The translations under genes and the position numbers were made by a program. A DNA stretch of 64,000 nucleotides from contig NZ_VEFR01000001.1 of assembly GCF_007679035.1 (NCBI RefSeq), positions 558,001-622,000 of the forward strand, read 5' to 3'. Positions 55,270-64,000 of the stretch are shown here, piece by piece (within the stretch, counting starts at the first letter, position 1; each line of letters opens with the position of its first letter). Under the pieces are notes generated by a model. That model made no database searches. It saw nothing but the letters and a program-made list of their open reading frames with translations, and was not told the DNA's origin. The stretch comes from Agrococcus jejuensis (GTDB lineage Bacteria > Actinomycetota > Actinomycetes > Actinomycetales > Microbacteriaceae).

Positions 55270-55275
55270 ATCCTA
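55270..55275 (-). promoter_or_regulatory. Candidate -10 element before the small membrane protein and nadD
   Basis: TAGGAT on the minus strand ends 7 bases before the ATG at 55262. It would give an internal start point for nadD and the genes after it. Confidence 0.45.
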
Positions 55276-55291
55276 CCCGTGGGACGAGGGT

Positions 55292-56524
55292 TCAGGCGCG
55301 CACCTGGCCCGTGCCGCGCACGAGCCACTTCGTGCTCGTGAGCTCCGGCAGCCCCATGGGCCCGCGCGCATGCGCCTTCTGGGTCGAGATGCCGACCTCG
55401 GCGCCGAATCCGAACTGCCCGCCGTCGGTGAAGCGCGTCGAGGCGTTCACCATGACGACCGCCGAGTCGACCTCGGCGAGGAAGCGCTCGGCGGCGGCGG
55501 CATCCTCGGTGAGGATCACGTCGGTGTGGTGCGTGCCGAATCGCTCGATGTGGTCGATCGCGGCGTCGAGGTCGTCGACGACGCGCACGGCGACGTCCAT
55601 CGAGAGGTGCTCGGTCGCCCATCCCTCCGGCCCGAGCGGTGCGGCGTCGGCGACGTCGCCGTCGGCGTGCACCGTGACGCCCGCAGCGCGCATGGCGTCG
55701 ACGACGATCGGCACGGCCTCGCCGGCGATCGCACGGTGCACGAGCACGGTCTCGAGCGAGTTGCAGACGCTCGTGCGCTGCGTCTTGGCGTTGAGCAGCA
55801 GCGGGATGGCCCGCTCGAGGTCGGCGGCGGCGTCGACGAAGGCGTGCACGACGCCCGCACCGGTCTCGATCACGGGCACCTGCGACTCGCGCACGACGGT
55901 CTCGATGAGGGATGCGCTGCCGCGGGGCACGAGCAGGTCGACGAGGCCTCGGGCGCGCATGAGCTCGGTGGCGCCCGCACGGCCGAGGGGGTCGATCGTC
56001 TGCACCGACTCGGCGGGCAGGCCGACCGATGCGATCGCGCGCTGCATGGTCTCGACGAGAACGGCGTTCGTGCGCTCGGCCGCGCTCCCGCCGCGCAGCA
56101 CGATCGCGTTGCCCGAGCCGAGCGCGATGCATGCGAGGTCGACGGTGACGTTGGGGCGCGCCTCGTAGATGGCGCCGACCACGCCGAACGGCACGCGCAC
56201 CTCGGTGAGCTCGAGCCCGTTCTCGAGCGTGCGCGACCGCGTGACCTCCCCGACGGGATCGGGCAGGTCGGCGAGCTCGCGCGCGGCGGTCGCGAGGGCG
56301 GCGACGCGCGCGCCATCGAGCGCGAGCCGGTCGAGCAGGCCGTCGGCGAGCGTGCCTCGGCCGCGCTCGAGGTCCTCGGCGTTCGCCGCGACGATCGCCT
56401 CGACCGACGCGTCGATCGCGTCGGCGATGGCGATGATCGCGGCCCTCCGCGGCTCCGTGCCCGCCACGGCCAGCGCCCTCGCGGCGCGTCGGGAGGCGTG
56501 CAGGAGCGTGGCGAGGTCGGTCAC
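55292..56524 (-). CDS. proA: Gamma-glutamyl phosphate reductase
   Basis: This 410-residue NADPH-dependent enzyme makes glutamate semialdehyde for proline synthesis. The segments VPFGVVGAIYEARPNVTVD, GSGNAIVLRGGSAA and the catalytic cysteine in KTQRTSVCNSLE are intact. GTG 56524 is used; it has TAGGAT 7 bases upstream. It is separated from proB by one acetyltransferase gene. Confidence 0.95.
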   Translation of the reverse strand: MTDLATLLHASRRAARALAVAGTEPRRAAIIAIADAIDASVEAIVAANAEDLERGRGTLADGLLDRLALDGARVAALATAARELADLPDPVGEVTRSRTLENGLELTEVRVPFGVVGAIYEARPNVTVDLACIALGSGNAIVLRGGSAAERTNAVLVETMQRAIASVGLPAESVQTIDPLGRAGATELMRARGLVDLLVPRGSASLIETVVRESQVPVIETGAGVVHAFVDAAADLERAIPLLLNAKTQRTSVCNSLETVLVHRAIAGEAVPIVVDAMRAAGVTVHADGDVADAAPLGPEGWATEHLSMDVAVRVVDDLDAAIDHIERFGTHHTDVILTEDAAAAERFLAEVDSAVVMVNASTRFTDGGQFGFGAEVGISTQKAHARGPMGLPELTSTKWLVRGTGQVRA

Positions 56525-56531
56525 GGTCTCG

Positions 56532-56537
56532 ATCCTA
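56532..56537 (-). promoter_or_regulatory. Candidate -10 element of proA (leaderless)
   Basis: TAGGAT on the minus strand ends 7 bases before the proA GTG. It overlaps the stop codon of the upstream acetyltransferase gene. Confidence 0.45.
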
Positions 56538-56962
56538 GGCGTCGAGCCAGCGCCCGAGCACCGTGACGTCCTGGCGCTCGTAGCCGAGGTGCTCGTACAG
56601 TCCGGCGGCCGGATTCCCGGCGCGCACCATGAGCTGCACCTTGCGGATGCCGCGACCGGACAGCCACGCCTCCGCGGCCGCCACGACCGCCCTCCCGAGG
56701 CCCGTGCCGCGGTGCGCATCCGCCACGGCGACGTAGTACAGCCAGCCGCGGTGCCCGTCGTGGCCCACGAGGGCCGTCGCGGCGAGCACGCCGTCGACGT
56801 CGATGCCGAGGATCGTCGACGACGGCCAGGCCAGCGCGAGGGTCGCGTCGGCGTGCGGCGGGTTCCACGGGCGCGTGAGCCCGGCCTCGTGCCACAGCGC
56901 GACGATGGCGTCGACGTCGGCGGCGACGAGCTCGCGCGCGTCGGGCACGGCGTCCGCTGCGG

Positions 56963-56966
<4 letters not shown>
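56535..56966 (-). CDS. GNAT-family acetyltransferase (YpeA-like)
   Basis: This 143-residue acetyltransferase has the pattern LYYVAVADAHRGTGLGRAVV (acetyl-CoA loop) and VQLMVRAGNPAAGLYEHLGYE, as in the YpeA branch. It overlaps the proB stop by ATGA and lies between proB and proA. The substrate is unknown. Confidence 0.9.
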
Positions 56967-59421
<2,455 letters not shown>

Positions 59422-59679
59422 CTACGCGGCGACCTCGACGATGTTGACGACCTTGCGGCCGCCCTTCTGGCCGAACTCGACCGAGCCCGCCTGCAGGGCG
59501 AACAGGGTGTCGTCGCCACCGCGGCCGACGCCAGCACCGGGGTGGAAGTGGGTGCCGCGCTGGCGGACGAGGATCTCGCCGGCCTTGACGACCTGGCCGC
59601 CGAAGCGCTTCACGCCGAGGCGCTGCGCGTTCGAGTCACGACCGTTGCGGGTGGACGATGCGCCCTTCTTGTGTGCCAT
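59422..59679 (-). CDS. rpmA: 50S ribosomal protein L27
   Basis: This 85-residue protein begins [20 protein letters not shown] and contains [20 protein letters not shown], the L27 signature. There is no cleaved Firmicutes-type N-terminal extension. It is 10 bases after rplU. Confidence 0.97.
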   Translation of the reverse strand: MAHKKGASSTRNGRDSNAQRLGVKRFGGQVVKAGEILVRQRGTHFHPGAGVGRGGDDTLFALQAGSVEFGQKGGRKVVNIVEVAA

Positions 59680-59689
59680 TGCTGCGCTC

Positions 59690-59998
59690 CTACTTGATCG
59701 AGGTGACCTTGAGGCGCGTGAGGTCCTGGCGGTGGCCCTGGCGCTTCTTGTACCCGGTCTTGTTCTTGAACTTCTGGATGACGATCTTCGGGCCGCGGAG
59801 GTCCGACACGAACTCGGCCGTGACCGTGACCTTCGCGAGGCTCTTCGCGTCGGACGTGACCGTGTCACCGTCGACGAGGAGCACGGGAGCGAGCTCGACC
59901 GTGCCGTCCTCCGAGGGGGCGATGCGGTCGACGACGAGCACGGAGCCCACCTCGACCTTCTCCTGACGCCCGCCGGCGCGCACAACTGCGTAGACCAC
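59690..59998 (-). CDS. rplU: 50S ribosomal protein L21
   Basis: This 102-residue L21 has [16 protein letters not shown] at the start and the terminal signature KKRQGHRQ. The start is GTG 59998, with GAGGG eight bases upstream. A good promoter lies about 70 bases upstream. Confidence 0.97.
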   Translation of the reverse strand: MVYAVVRAGGRQEKVEVGSVLVVDRIAPSEDGTVELAPVLLVDGDTVTSDAKSLAKVTVTAEFVSDLRGPKIVIQKFKNKTGYKKRQGHRQDLTRLKVTSIK

Positions 59999-60068
59999 GT
60001 GAATCCCTCACTCGGTATGGATAAAGTCTCTGGCGCGCACGAGCAGATCGCGGCAGCGCCAACGGACG

Positions 60069-60098
60069 ACGATACAGGGTGACCAGGCACCCGGTCAA
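60069..60098 (-). promoter_or_regulatory. Promoter of rplU-rpmA
   Basis: On the minus strand TTGACC (60098-60093), an 18-base spacer and TATCGT (60074-60069) form the best sigma-A-type promoter in the window. The leader to rplU would be about 60 bases. Confidence 0.65.
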
Positions 60099-60140
60099 AC
60101 GGCGACACGCGCCGCGAGCCATCGCGTCCGACCTCCAGTC

Positions 60141-60146
60141 TAGGGT
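60141..60146 (+). promoter_or_regulatory. Candidate -10 element for a leaderless transcript (AlkZ-like gene)
   Basis: TAGGGT lies 7 bases before the ATG at 60154. Confidence 0.45.
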
Positions 60147-60153
60147 CTGCTGC

Positions 60154-61257
60154 ATGGCCACCCGTGCAGCGACGCTCCGCGAGCTCTCGATCGCCGACGC
60201 GCGGCGCATCGCGGTGCGGGCGCAGCTGCTCGACGCACGTCCGGCATCCGACCTGCTCACGGTCGTCGAGCACCTGGGGATGCTGCAGGCGAACGTCACC
60301 GACATCGTCATGCCGTCGGCGGAGCACGTGGCATGGTCGCGGCTCGGCGACGAGCTCGCGTTCGGCGACGTGCGGCGCGCCGTCGAGGTCGAGCAGCGCC
60401 TCTTCGAGCACCTCGGGCAGCCCACGCCCCTCGAGCCGCTCGCGATCGCGCTGCGGCCGACGTCGCTGCTGCCCGAGCTGCTGCCGCCCATGCGGGCGTG
60501 GGCCGACGACCATCCCCGTGTCGCGGCATGGGTCGACGACAACCGCGCCTTCCACGATCGCGTGCTCGCGCTGCTGCGCGACGACGGGCCGCTCCCCCAG
60601 CGCGACGTGCCCGACACCGCCGAGTGGCCGTGGGACTCGAGCGGCTGGAACGCGAATCGCAACGTCGCGATGCTGCTCGAGTTCCTGCAGTGCTCCGGCG
60701 TCGTCGCCGTGGTCGAGCGCGTGGGCGCCGAGCGGGTCTGGGACCTCGCGGAGCGGGTGCTGCCGCCCGTGGAGGCGCTGCCCGCCGACGAGGCGGAGCG
60801 GCGGCGGCACGAGCGCGTGCTCGGCTCGCTCGGCCTCGCCCGCCCCCGGGCGGTCGGCGGCGTGGGCGAGCCCGTGCGCGTCGAGGGCACGCGCGGCGAG
60901 TGGCGGCTCGCCGCGGATGCCTCGGCGGAGGACTTCGTCGGCCGGGTGGCGGTGCTGTCGCCGCTCGATCGGCTCATCTTCGACCGCAAGCGGATGCGCG
61001 ACCTGTTCGCGTTCGACTACGCCCTCGAGCAGTACACGCCGGCCGCCAGGCGCCGCTGGGGTGCCTTCGCGCTGCCGGTGCTCGACGGCGACGCCCTCGT
61101 CGCGAAGGTCGACGCCCGGCGCGATCGTGACGCGAGCGCGCTGCGCGTCGCGGCGGTCCACTGGGACGTCGAGCCGGCCGCCCGCCTGCGCGACGCCGTC
61201 GTCGAGCAGCTCGCGCGCATGGCGGGGTTCCTCGACGTCGCCCTCGCGCTGCCGTGA
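60154..61257 (+). CDS. Winged-helix DNA glycosylase-like protein (AlkZ/YcaQ, HTH_42 family)
   Basis: This 367-residue protein matches the AlkZ/YcaQ family: [14 protein letters not shown] at the start, [22 protein letters not shown] and the C-terminal [20 protein letters not shown]. YcaQ unhooks interstrand crosslinks using a QxD motif, AlkZ proteins a QxQ motif. Here the same position reads Q45-A46-N47, so the catalytic residue is changed. ATG 60154 is preferred to 60079 because it matches the family start and has a close -10. Confidence 0.85.
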   Translation: MATRAATLRELSIADARRIAVRAQLLDARPASDLLTVVEHLGMLQANVTDIVMPSAEHVAWSRLGDELAFGDVRRAVEVEQRLFEHLGQPTPLEPLAIALRPTSLLPELLPPMRAWADDHPRVAAWVDDNRAFHDRVLALLRDDGPLPQRDVPDTAEWPWDSSGWNANRNVAMLLEFLQCSGVVAVVERVGAERVWDLAERVLPPVEALPADEAERRRHERVLGSLGLARPRAVGGVGEPVRVEGTRGEWRLAADASAEDFVGRVAVLSPLDRLIFDRKRMRDLFAFDYALEQYTPAARRRWGAFALPVLDGDALVAKVDARRDRDASALRVAAVHWDVEPAARLRDAVVEQLARMAGFLDVALALP

Positions 61258-61280
61258 CCGGCTGGCGTCGCGCGGCGGAG

Positions 61281-61286
61281 TAGCGT
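61281..61286 (+). promoter_or_regulatory. Candidate -10 element for a leaderless transcript (DUF4031 gene)
   Basis: TAGCGT lies 7 bases before the ATG at 61294. Confidence 0.45.
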
Positions 61287-61293
61287 CGCTGGC

Positions 61294-61557
61294 ATGGCGA
61301 TCCTCGTGGACGAGCCCCGGTGGCCGAAGCACGGCACGACGTGGGCGCATCTCGTCAGCGACGCGTCGCTCGACGAGCTGCACGCCTTCGCACGTCGCGC
61401 AGGGCTGCCGGAGCGGGGCTTCGACCGCGACCACTACGACGTGCCCGCCGAGCGCATCGACGAGCTCGTCGCGCTCGGCGCCGAGGCCGTGCCGGGACGC
61501 GAGCTCGTGCGCCGGCTGCTCGCGAGCGGGCTGCGCGTCAGGCCGCGCGACCGCTGA
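61294..61557 (+). CDS. DUF4031 family protein
   Basis: This 87-residue protein matches DUF4031 over its whole length ([45 protein letters not shown]). The function is unknown. It follows the AlkZ-like gene by 36 bases but has its own candidate promoter, and ends at a strong terminator. Confidence 0.88.
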   Translation: MAILVDEPRWPKHGTTWAHLVSDASLDELHAFARRAGLPERGFDRDHYDVPAERIDELVALGAEAVPGRELVRRLLASGLRVRPRDR

Positions 61558-61572
61558 CCCGACCACGTGCGT

Positions 61573-61604
61573 GAGGCCCCGCGACCATCCGGTCGCGGGG
61601 CCTC
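61573..61604. terminator. Bidirectional terminator between DUF4031 and rne
   Basis: A perfect 14-base-pair inverted repeat (61573-61586 with 61591-61604) with an ATCC loop lies between convergent genes. Confidence 0.85.
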
Positions 61605-61652
61605 GTCGCTGCGCGCCCACTGGGCGCCGGGATGCTCCTGGGCGTCGGGCTG

Positions 61653-64000
61653 CTACTGGGCGTCGGGCTGCGCCGTGACGATGCCGCCGCTCGACGCGCG
61701 ACGGCTGCGACGCGCCGCCTTGCCCGTGCCGGCTGCGGGTGCCGCGAGGGCGTCGAGCGCGCCCGAGAGCAGCCCCTCGACGTCGTTCGATCGCGCGGGC
61801 GCGGCCGGCTCGTCGCGCTTGGCCGCGACGGGGATGTCGAGGATCGTCACGGGCTCCGACTCGGGTGCGGGGGCAGACGCCTGCTGCGACGGCTGCTGCT
61901 GCGTCTGCTGCTGCTCGTCCCTGGCACCGCGGCTCGAGGCACGACGGCTGCGACGCGGCTGCTGCTCGCGCGCGGGCTGCTGCTCGCGGGCGGGCTGCTG
62001 CTGCTGAGCGGCGGGGGCCGTCCGCTCCTCGCCGGTCGGCTCGTGGCCGTGCTCGTCGTCGTGACCGGGCTCGCGCCCCTTCGACGTCGCCGCAGCCATC
62101 TGCGACAGACCCTTGCGGGCGTCGTCGGTGATGCCGTGCGTGCCCTGCTGCTGCGAGTGCTGCTGGCCGCCCTGGCCGCCGCCGTTGCCCGCCGCGGGCT
62201 CCTGGCGCTTGCCGCCGCGACGGCGACCGCCGTCCGAACCGCCGTTGCCGCCGTTGCCACCGCCGCGCGACGAGCGCGACACGGGCTCGTGGTGCACGAT
62301 CAGGCCGCGACCCGCGCACGCCTCGCACGTCTCCGAGTACGCCTCGAGCAGGCCGAGGCCCAGGCGCTTGCGCGTCATCTGCACGAGGCCGAGGCTCGTG
62401 ACCTCCGCCACCTGGTGCTTCGTGCGGTCGCGCGACAGGCACTCGATGAGGCGACGCTGCACGAGGTCGCGGTTCGACTCGAGCACCATGTCGATGAAGT
62501 CGATGACCACGATGCCGCCGAGGTCGCGCAGTCGCAGCTGGCGCACGACCTCCTCCGCGGCCTCGAGGTTGTTCTTCGTGACGGTCTCCTCGAGGTTGCC
62601 GCCCTGGCCGACGAAGCGGCCGGTGTTGACGTCGATGACCGTCATCGCCTCGGTGCGGTCGATGACGAGCGAGCCGCCCGACGGCAGCCACACCTTGCGG
62701 TCGAGGGCCTTGTCGATCTGCTCGGAGACGCGGAAGTGCTCGAACGGGTCGACCTCGAGCTCGAACGGCTCGATGCGCTCGAGCAGGTCGGGCGCGATCG
62801 CGCCGAGGTACTCGCGGATGGTCGCGAGGGCCCCGTCGCCCTGGATGACCATGCGCTGGAAGTCCTCGTTGAAGACGTCGCGCACGATCTTGACGAGCAG
62901 GTCGGGCTCGGCGTGCAGACGTGCGGGCGCGGAGCCCTTCGCCGTCTGGTCCTGGATCGACTGCCACTGACGGCCGAGTCGCTCGACGTCGCGCGTGAGC
63001 TGGTCCTGCGTGGCGCCCTCGGCGGCGGTGCGCACGATGACGCCCATGCCCTCGGGGAGCACCTCCTTGAGGATCTTCTTCAGGCGGGCGCGCTCGGTGT
63101 CGGGCAGCTTGCGCGAGATGCCGCTCATCGAGCCGCCGGGGACGGACACGAGGTAGCGGCCCGGCAGCGAGATCTGGCTCGTCAGGCGGGCGCCCTTGTG
63201 GCCGATCGGGTCCTTCGTGACCTGCACGAGCACGGTGTCGCCGGGCTTGAGCGCGAGCTCGATCTTGCGCGGCTGGTTCTCGAGGCCCGCGGCCTCCCAG
63301 TCGATCTCGCCCGAGTAGAGCACGGCGTTGCGACCGCGGCCGATGTCGACGAAGGCCGCCTCCATGCTGGGCAGCACGTTCTGCACCTTGCCGAGGTAGA
63401 CGTTGCCGATGAGGCTCGTCTCCGACGACTTGGCGACGTAGTGCTCGACGAGGATGCCGTCCTCGAGCACCGCGAGCTGCACGCGGTCGTGGCGCGAGCG
63501 CACGACCATGGTGCGCTCGACGGCCTCGCGGCGGGCGAGGAACTCGCTCTCGGTGACGACCGCACGACGACGGCCGGCGTCGCGCCCCTCGCGGCGGCGC
63601 TGCTTCTTGGCCTCGAGGCGCGTGGAGCCCTGCACCTTCTGCGGCTCGGTGATGAGCGGACGCTCGGCCTGACGCTCCTCGCGGGTGCGGCCACGGCGGC
63701 GACGGCGGTTCGAGCGGGGCTCGTCGTCGTCCTCGTCGTCGCCGTCGTCGACCTGGTCCCGGCGCTGCGAGGGCAGCGGAGGCAGGGGTGCGAGGCTCGC
63801 GATGTCGGGCGCGAAGAACTGGATCGCGAAGGGCAGTGCATCGTCGCTGCGCTCGGGCAGCGTGAGCTCCGCAGGTCCCTCGAGACCCGGCTCGTGGCCG
63901 GGCTCGGGCTCGCCGTCGGCAGCGAGCGGCGCCTCGGCGGGCTGCTCCTGCTCTGCGGGCTGCGCCTGCTCGGCGGGCTGCTCCTGCTCGGCGGTCTGCG
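61653..64000 (-). CDS. rne: Ribonuclease E/G, 3' part (5' end outside window)
   Basis: This is the main mRNA-decay and rRNA-processing endonuclease; the frame is open at the window edge. The catalytic core lies at about 63510-62300, with the S1-like domain ([36 protein letters not shown]). The DNase I-like part carries the catalytic aspartates ([18 protein letters not shown]) and the zinc link is CEACAGRG. Upstream of the core is an acidic, glutamine/proline-rich extension with basic patches. The C-terminal tail is low complexity, glycine- and glutamine-rich with PAREQQ repeats. This layout, core in the middle, is typical of actinobacterial RNase E. Confidence 0.94.
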   Translation of the reverse strand, partial: QTAEQEQPAEQAQPAEQEQPAEAPLAADGEPEPGHEPGLEGPAELTLPERSDDALPFAIQFFAPDIASLAPLPPLPSQRRDQVDDGDDEDDDEPRSNRRRRRGRTREERQAERPLITEPQKVQGSTRLEAKKQRRREGRDAGRRRAVVTESEFLARREAVERTMVVRSRHDRVQLAVLEDGILVEHYVAKSSETSLIGNVYLGKVQNVLPSMEAAFVDIGRGRNAVLYSGEIDWEAAGLENQPRKIELALKPGDTVLVQVTKDPIGHKGARLTSQISLPGRYLVSVPGGSMSGISRKLPDTERARLKKILKEVLPEGMGVIVRTAAEGATQDQLTRDVERLGRQWQSIQDQTAKGSAPARLHAEPDLLVKIVRDVFNEDFQRMVIQGDGALATIREYLGAIAPDLLERIEPFELEVDPFEHFRVSEQIDKALDRKVWLPSGGSLVIDRTEAMTVIDVNTGRFVGQGGNLEETVTKNNLEAAEEVVRQLRLRDLGGIVVIDFIDMVLESNRDLVQRRLIECLSRDRTKHQVAEVTSLGLVQMTRKRLGLGLLEAYSETCEACAGRGLIVHHEPVSRSSRGGGNGGNGGSDGGRRRGGKRQEPAAGNGGGQGGQQHSQQQGTHGITDDARKGLSQMAAATSKGREPGHDDEHGHEPTGEERTAPAAQQQQPAREQQPAREQQPRRSRRASSRGARDEQQQTQQQPSQQASAPAPESEPVTILDIPVAAKRDEPAAPARSNDVEGLLSGALDALAAPAAGTGKAARRSRRASSGGIVTAQPDAQ

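Noticed and set aside
59999..60068. Riboswitch or autoregulatory structure in the rplU leader
   Set aside because: The leader is only about 60 bases and I see no conserved structure that I can identify; nothing beyond the promoter and ribosome-binding site is supported.
61905..62010. CTGCTG-rich direct repeats as a non-coding repeat array
   Set aside because: They lie in frame in the glutamine/arginine-rich tail of RNase E and reflect repeated REQQ-type residues.

Overview
This window is chromosomal DNA of a high-GC Gram-positive actinobacterium, most likely a member of the Microbacteriaceae. The evidence is a qcrCAB/ctaCDF respiratory set with an actinobacterial Rieske protein and subunit IV, DUF3043 and DUF222-HNH proteins, a mycobacterial/actinobacterial-type LexA box, the obgE-proB-proA-nadD-rsfS gene order, and very high G+C at third codon positions. 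The genus cannot be fixed from the sequence alone. No phage, insertion sequence, CRISPR array or rRNA is visible. Coding density is very high and no gene-free stretch exceeds 300 bases.

Layout. Positions 1-4287 hold the end of qcrC, then qcrA and qcrB (cytochrome bc1) and a flavin-dependent monooxygenase. Positions 4303-6278 hold small genes: a zinc-ribbon protein, an OhrR-like regulator and a P-loop kinase-like protein. Positions 6339-9431 encode cytochrome c oxidase subunits IV, I and II on the minus strand, and with the bc1 genes they make the aerobic bc1-aa3 branch. Positions 9615-24287 are mixed housekeeping and accessory genes: erpA, an M20 peptidase, a DUF3043 protein, an amidohydrolase, an SDR, an alcohol dehydrogenase, an AarF kinase, a PadR regulator, two small unrelated genes, an SOS-controlled HNH protein, a YciI protein, a DJ-1 protein, tRNA-Ala(GGC), a ROK kinase and a YibE/F membrane protein.

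Positions 24349-34096 are one eight-gene minus-strand operon for branched-chain amino acid (leucine) breakdown: branched-chain keto acid dehydrogenase E1 alpha, E1 beta and E2, both subunits of a methylcrotonyl-CoA-type carboxylase, a MaoC hydratase, a CitE-like lyase and an acyl-CoA dehydrogenase. It is divergent from an Lrp/AsnC regulator. After selO and a small membrane protein, 36843-42016 encodes a GntR regulator, the methylcitrate cycle (prpD, prpB, prpC) and a two-domain VOC protein. Together these regions turn branched-chain acyl-CoAs and propionyl-CoA into central metabolites.

Positions 42035-52717 are the most unusual part. A nine-gene, almost fully overlapping minus-strand operon encodes, in order of transcription, a LacI repressor, two CUT1-type permeases, a binding lipoprotein, two different ADP-ribosylglycohydrolase-family proteins, a TIM-barrel/formylglycine-enzyme-like fusion, a CaiB-type CoA transferase and a CitE-like lyase. 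It looks like an uptake and breakdown route for an unidentified glycoside-like compound ending in CoA-ester cleavage. Positions 52841-59998 hold the conserved rplU-rpmA-obgE-proB-GNAT-proA-nadD-rsfS group. An AlkZ/YcaQ-like protein, a DUF4031 protein and the 3' part of a ribonuclease E/G gene close the window.

A recurring regulatory feature is a -10 hexamer (TANNNT) placed 6-7 bases before the start codon in about a dozen genes, which implies widespread leaderless transcription.
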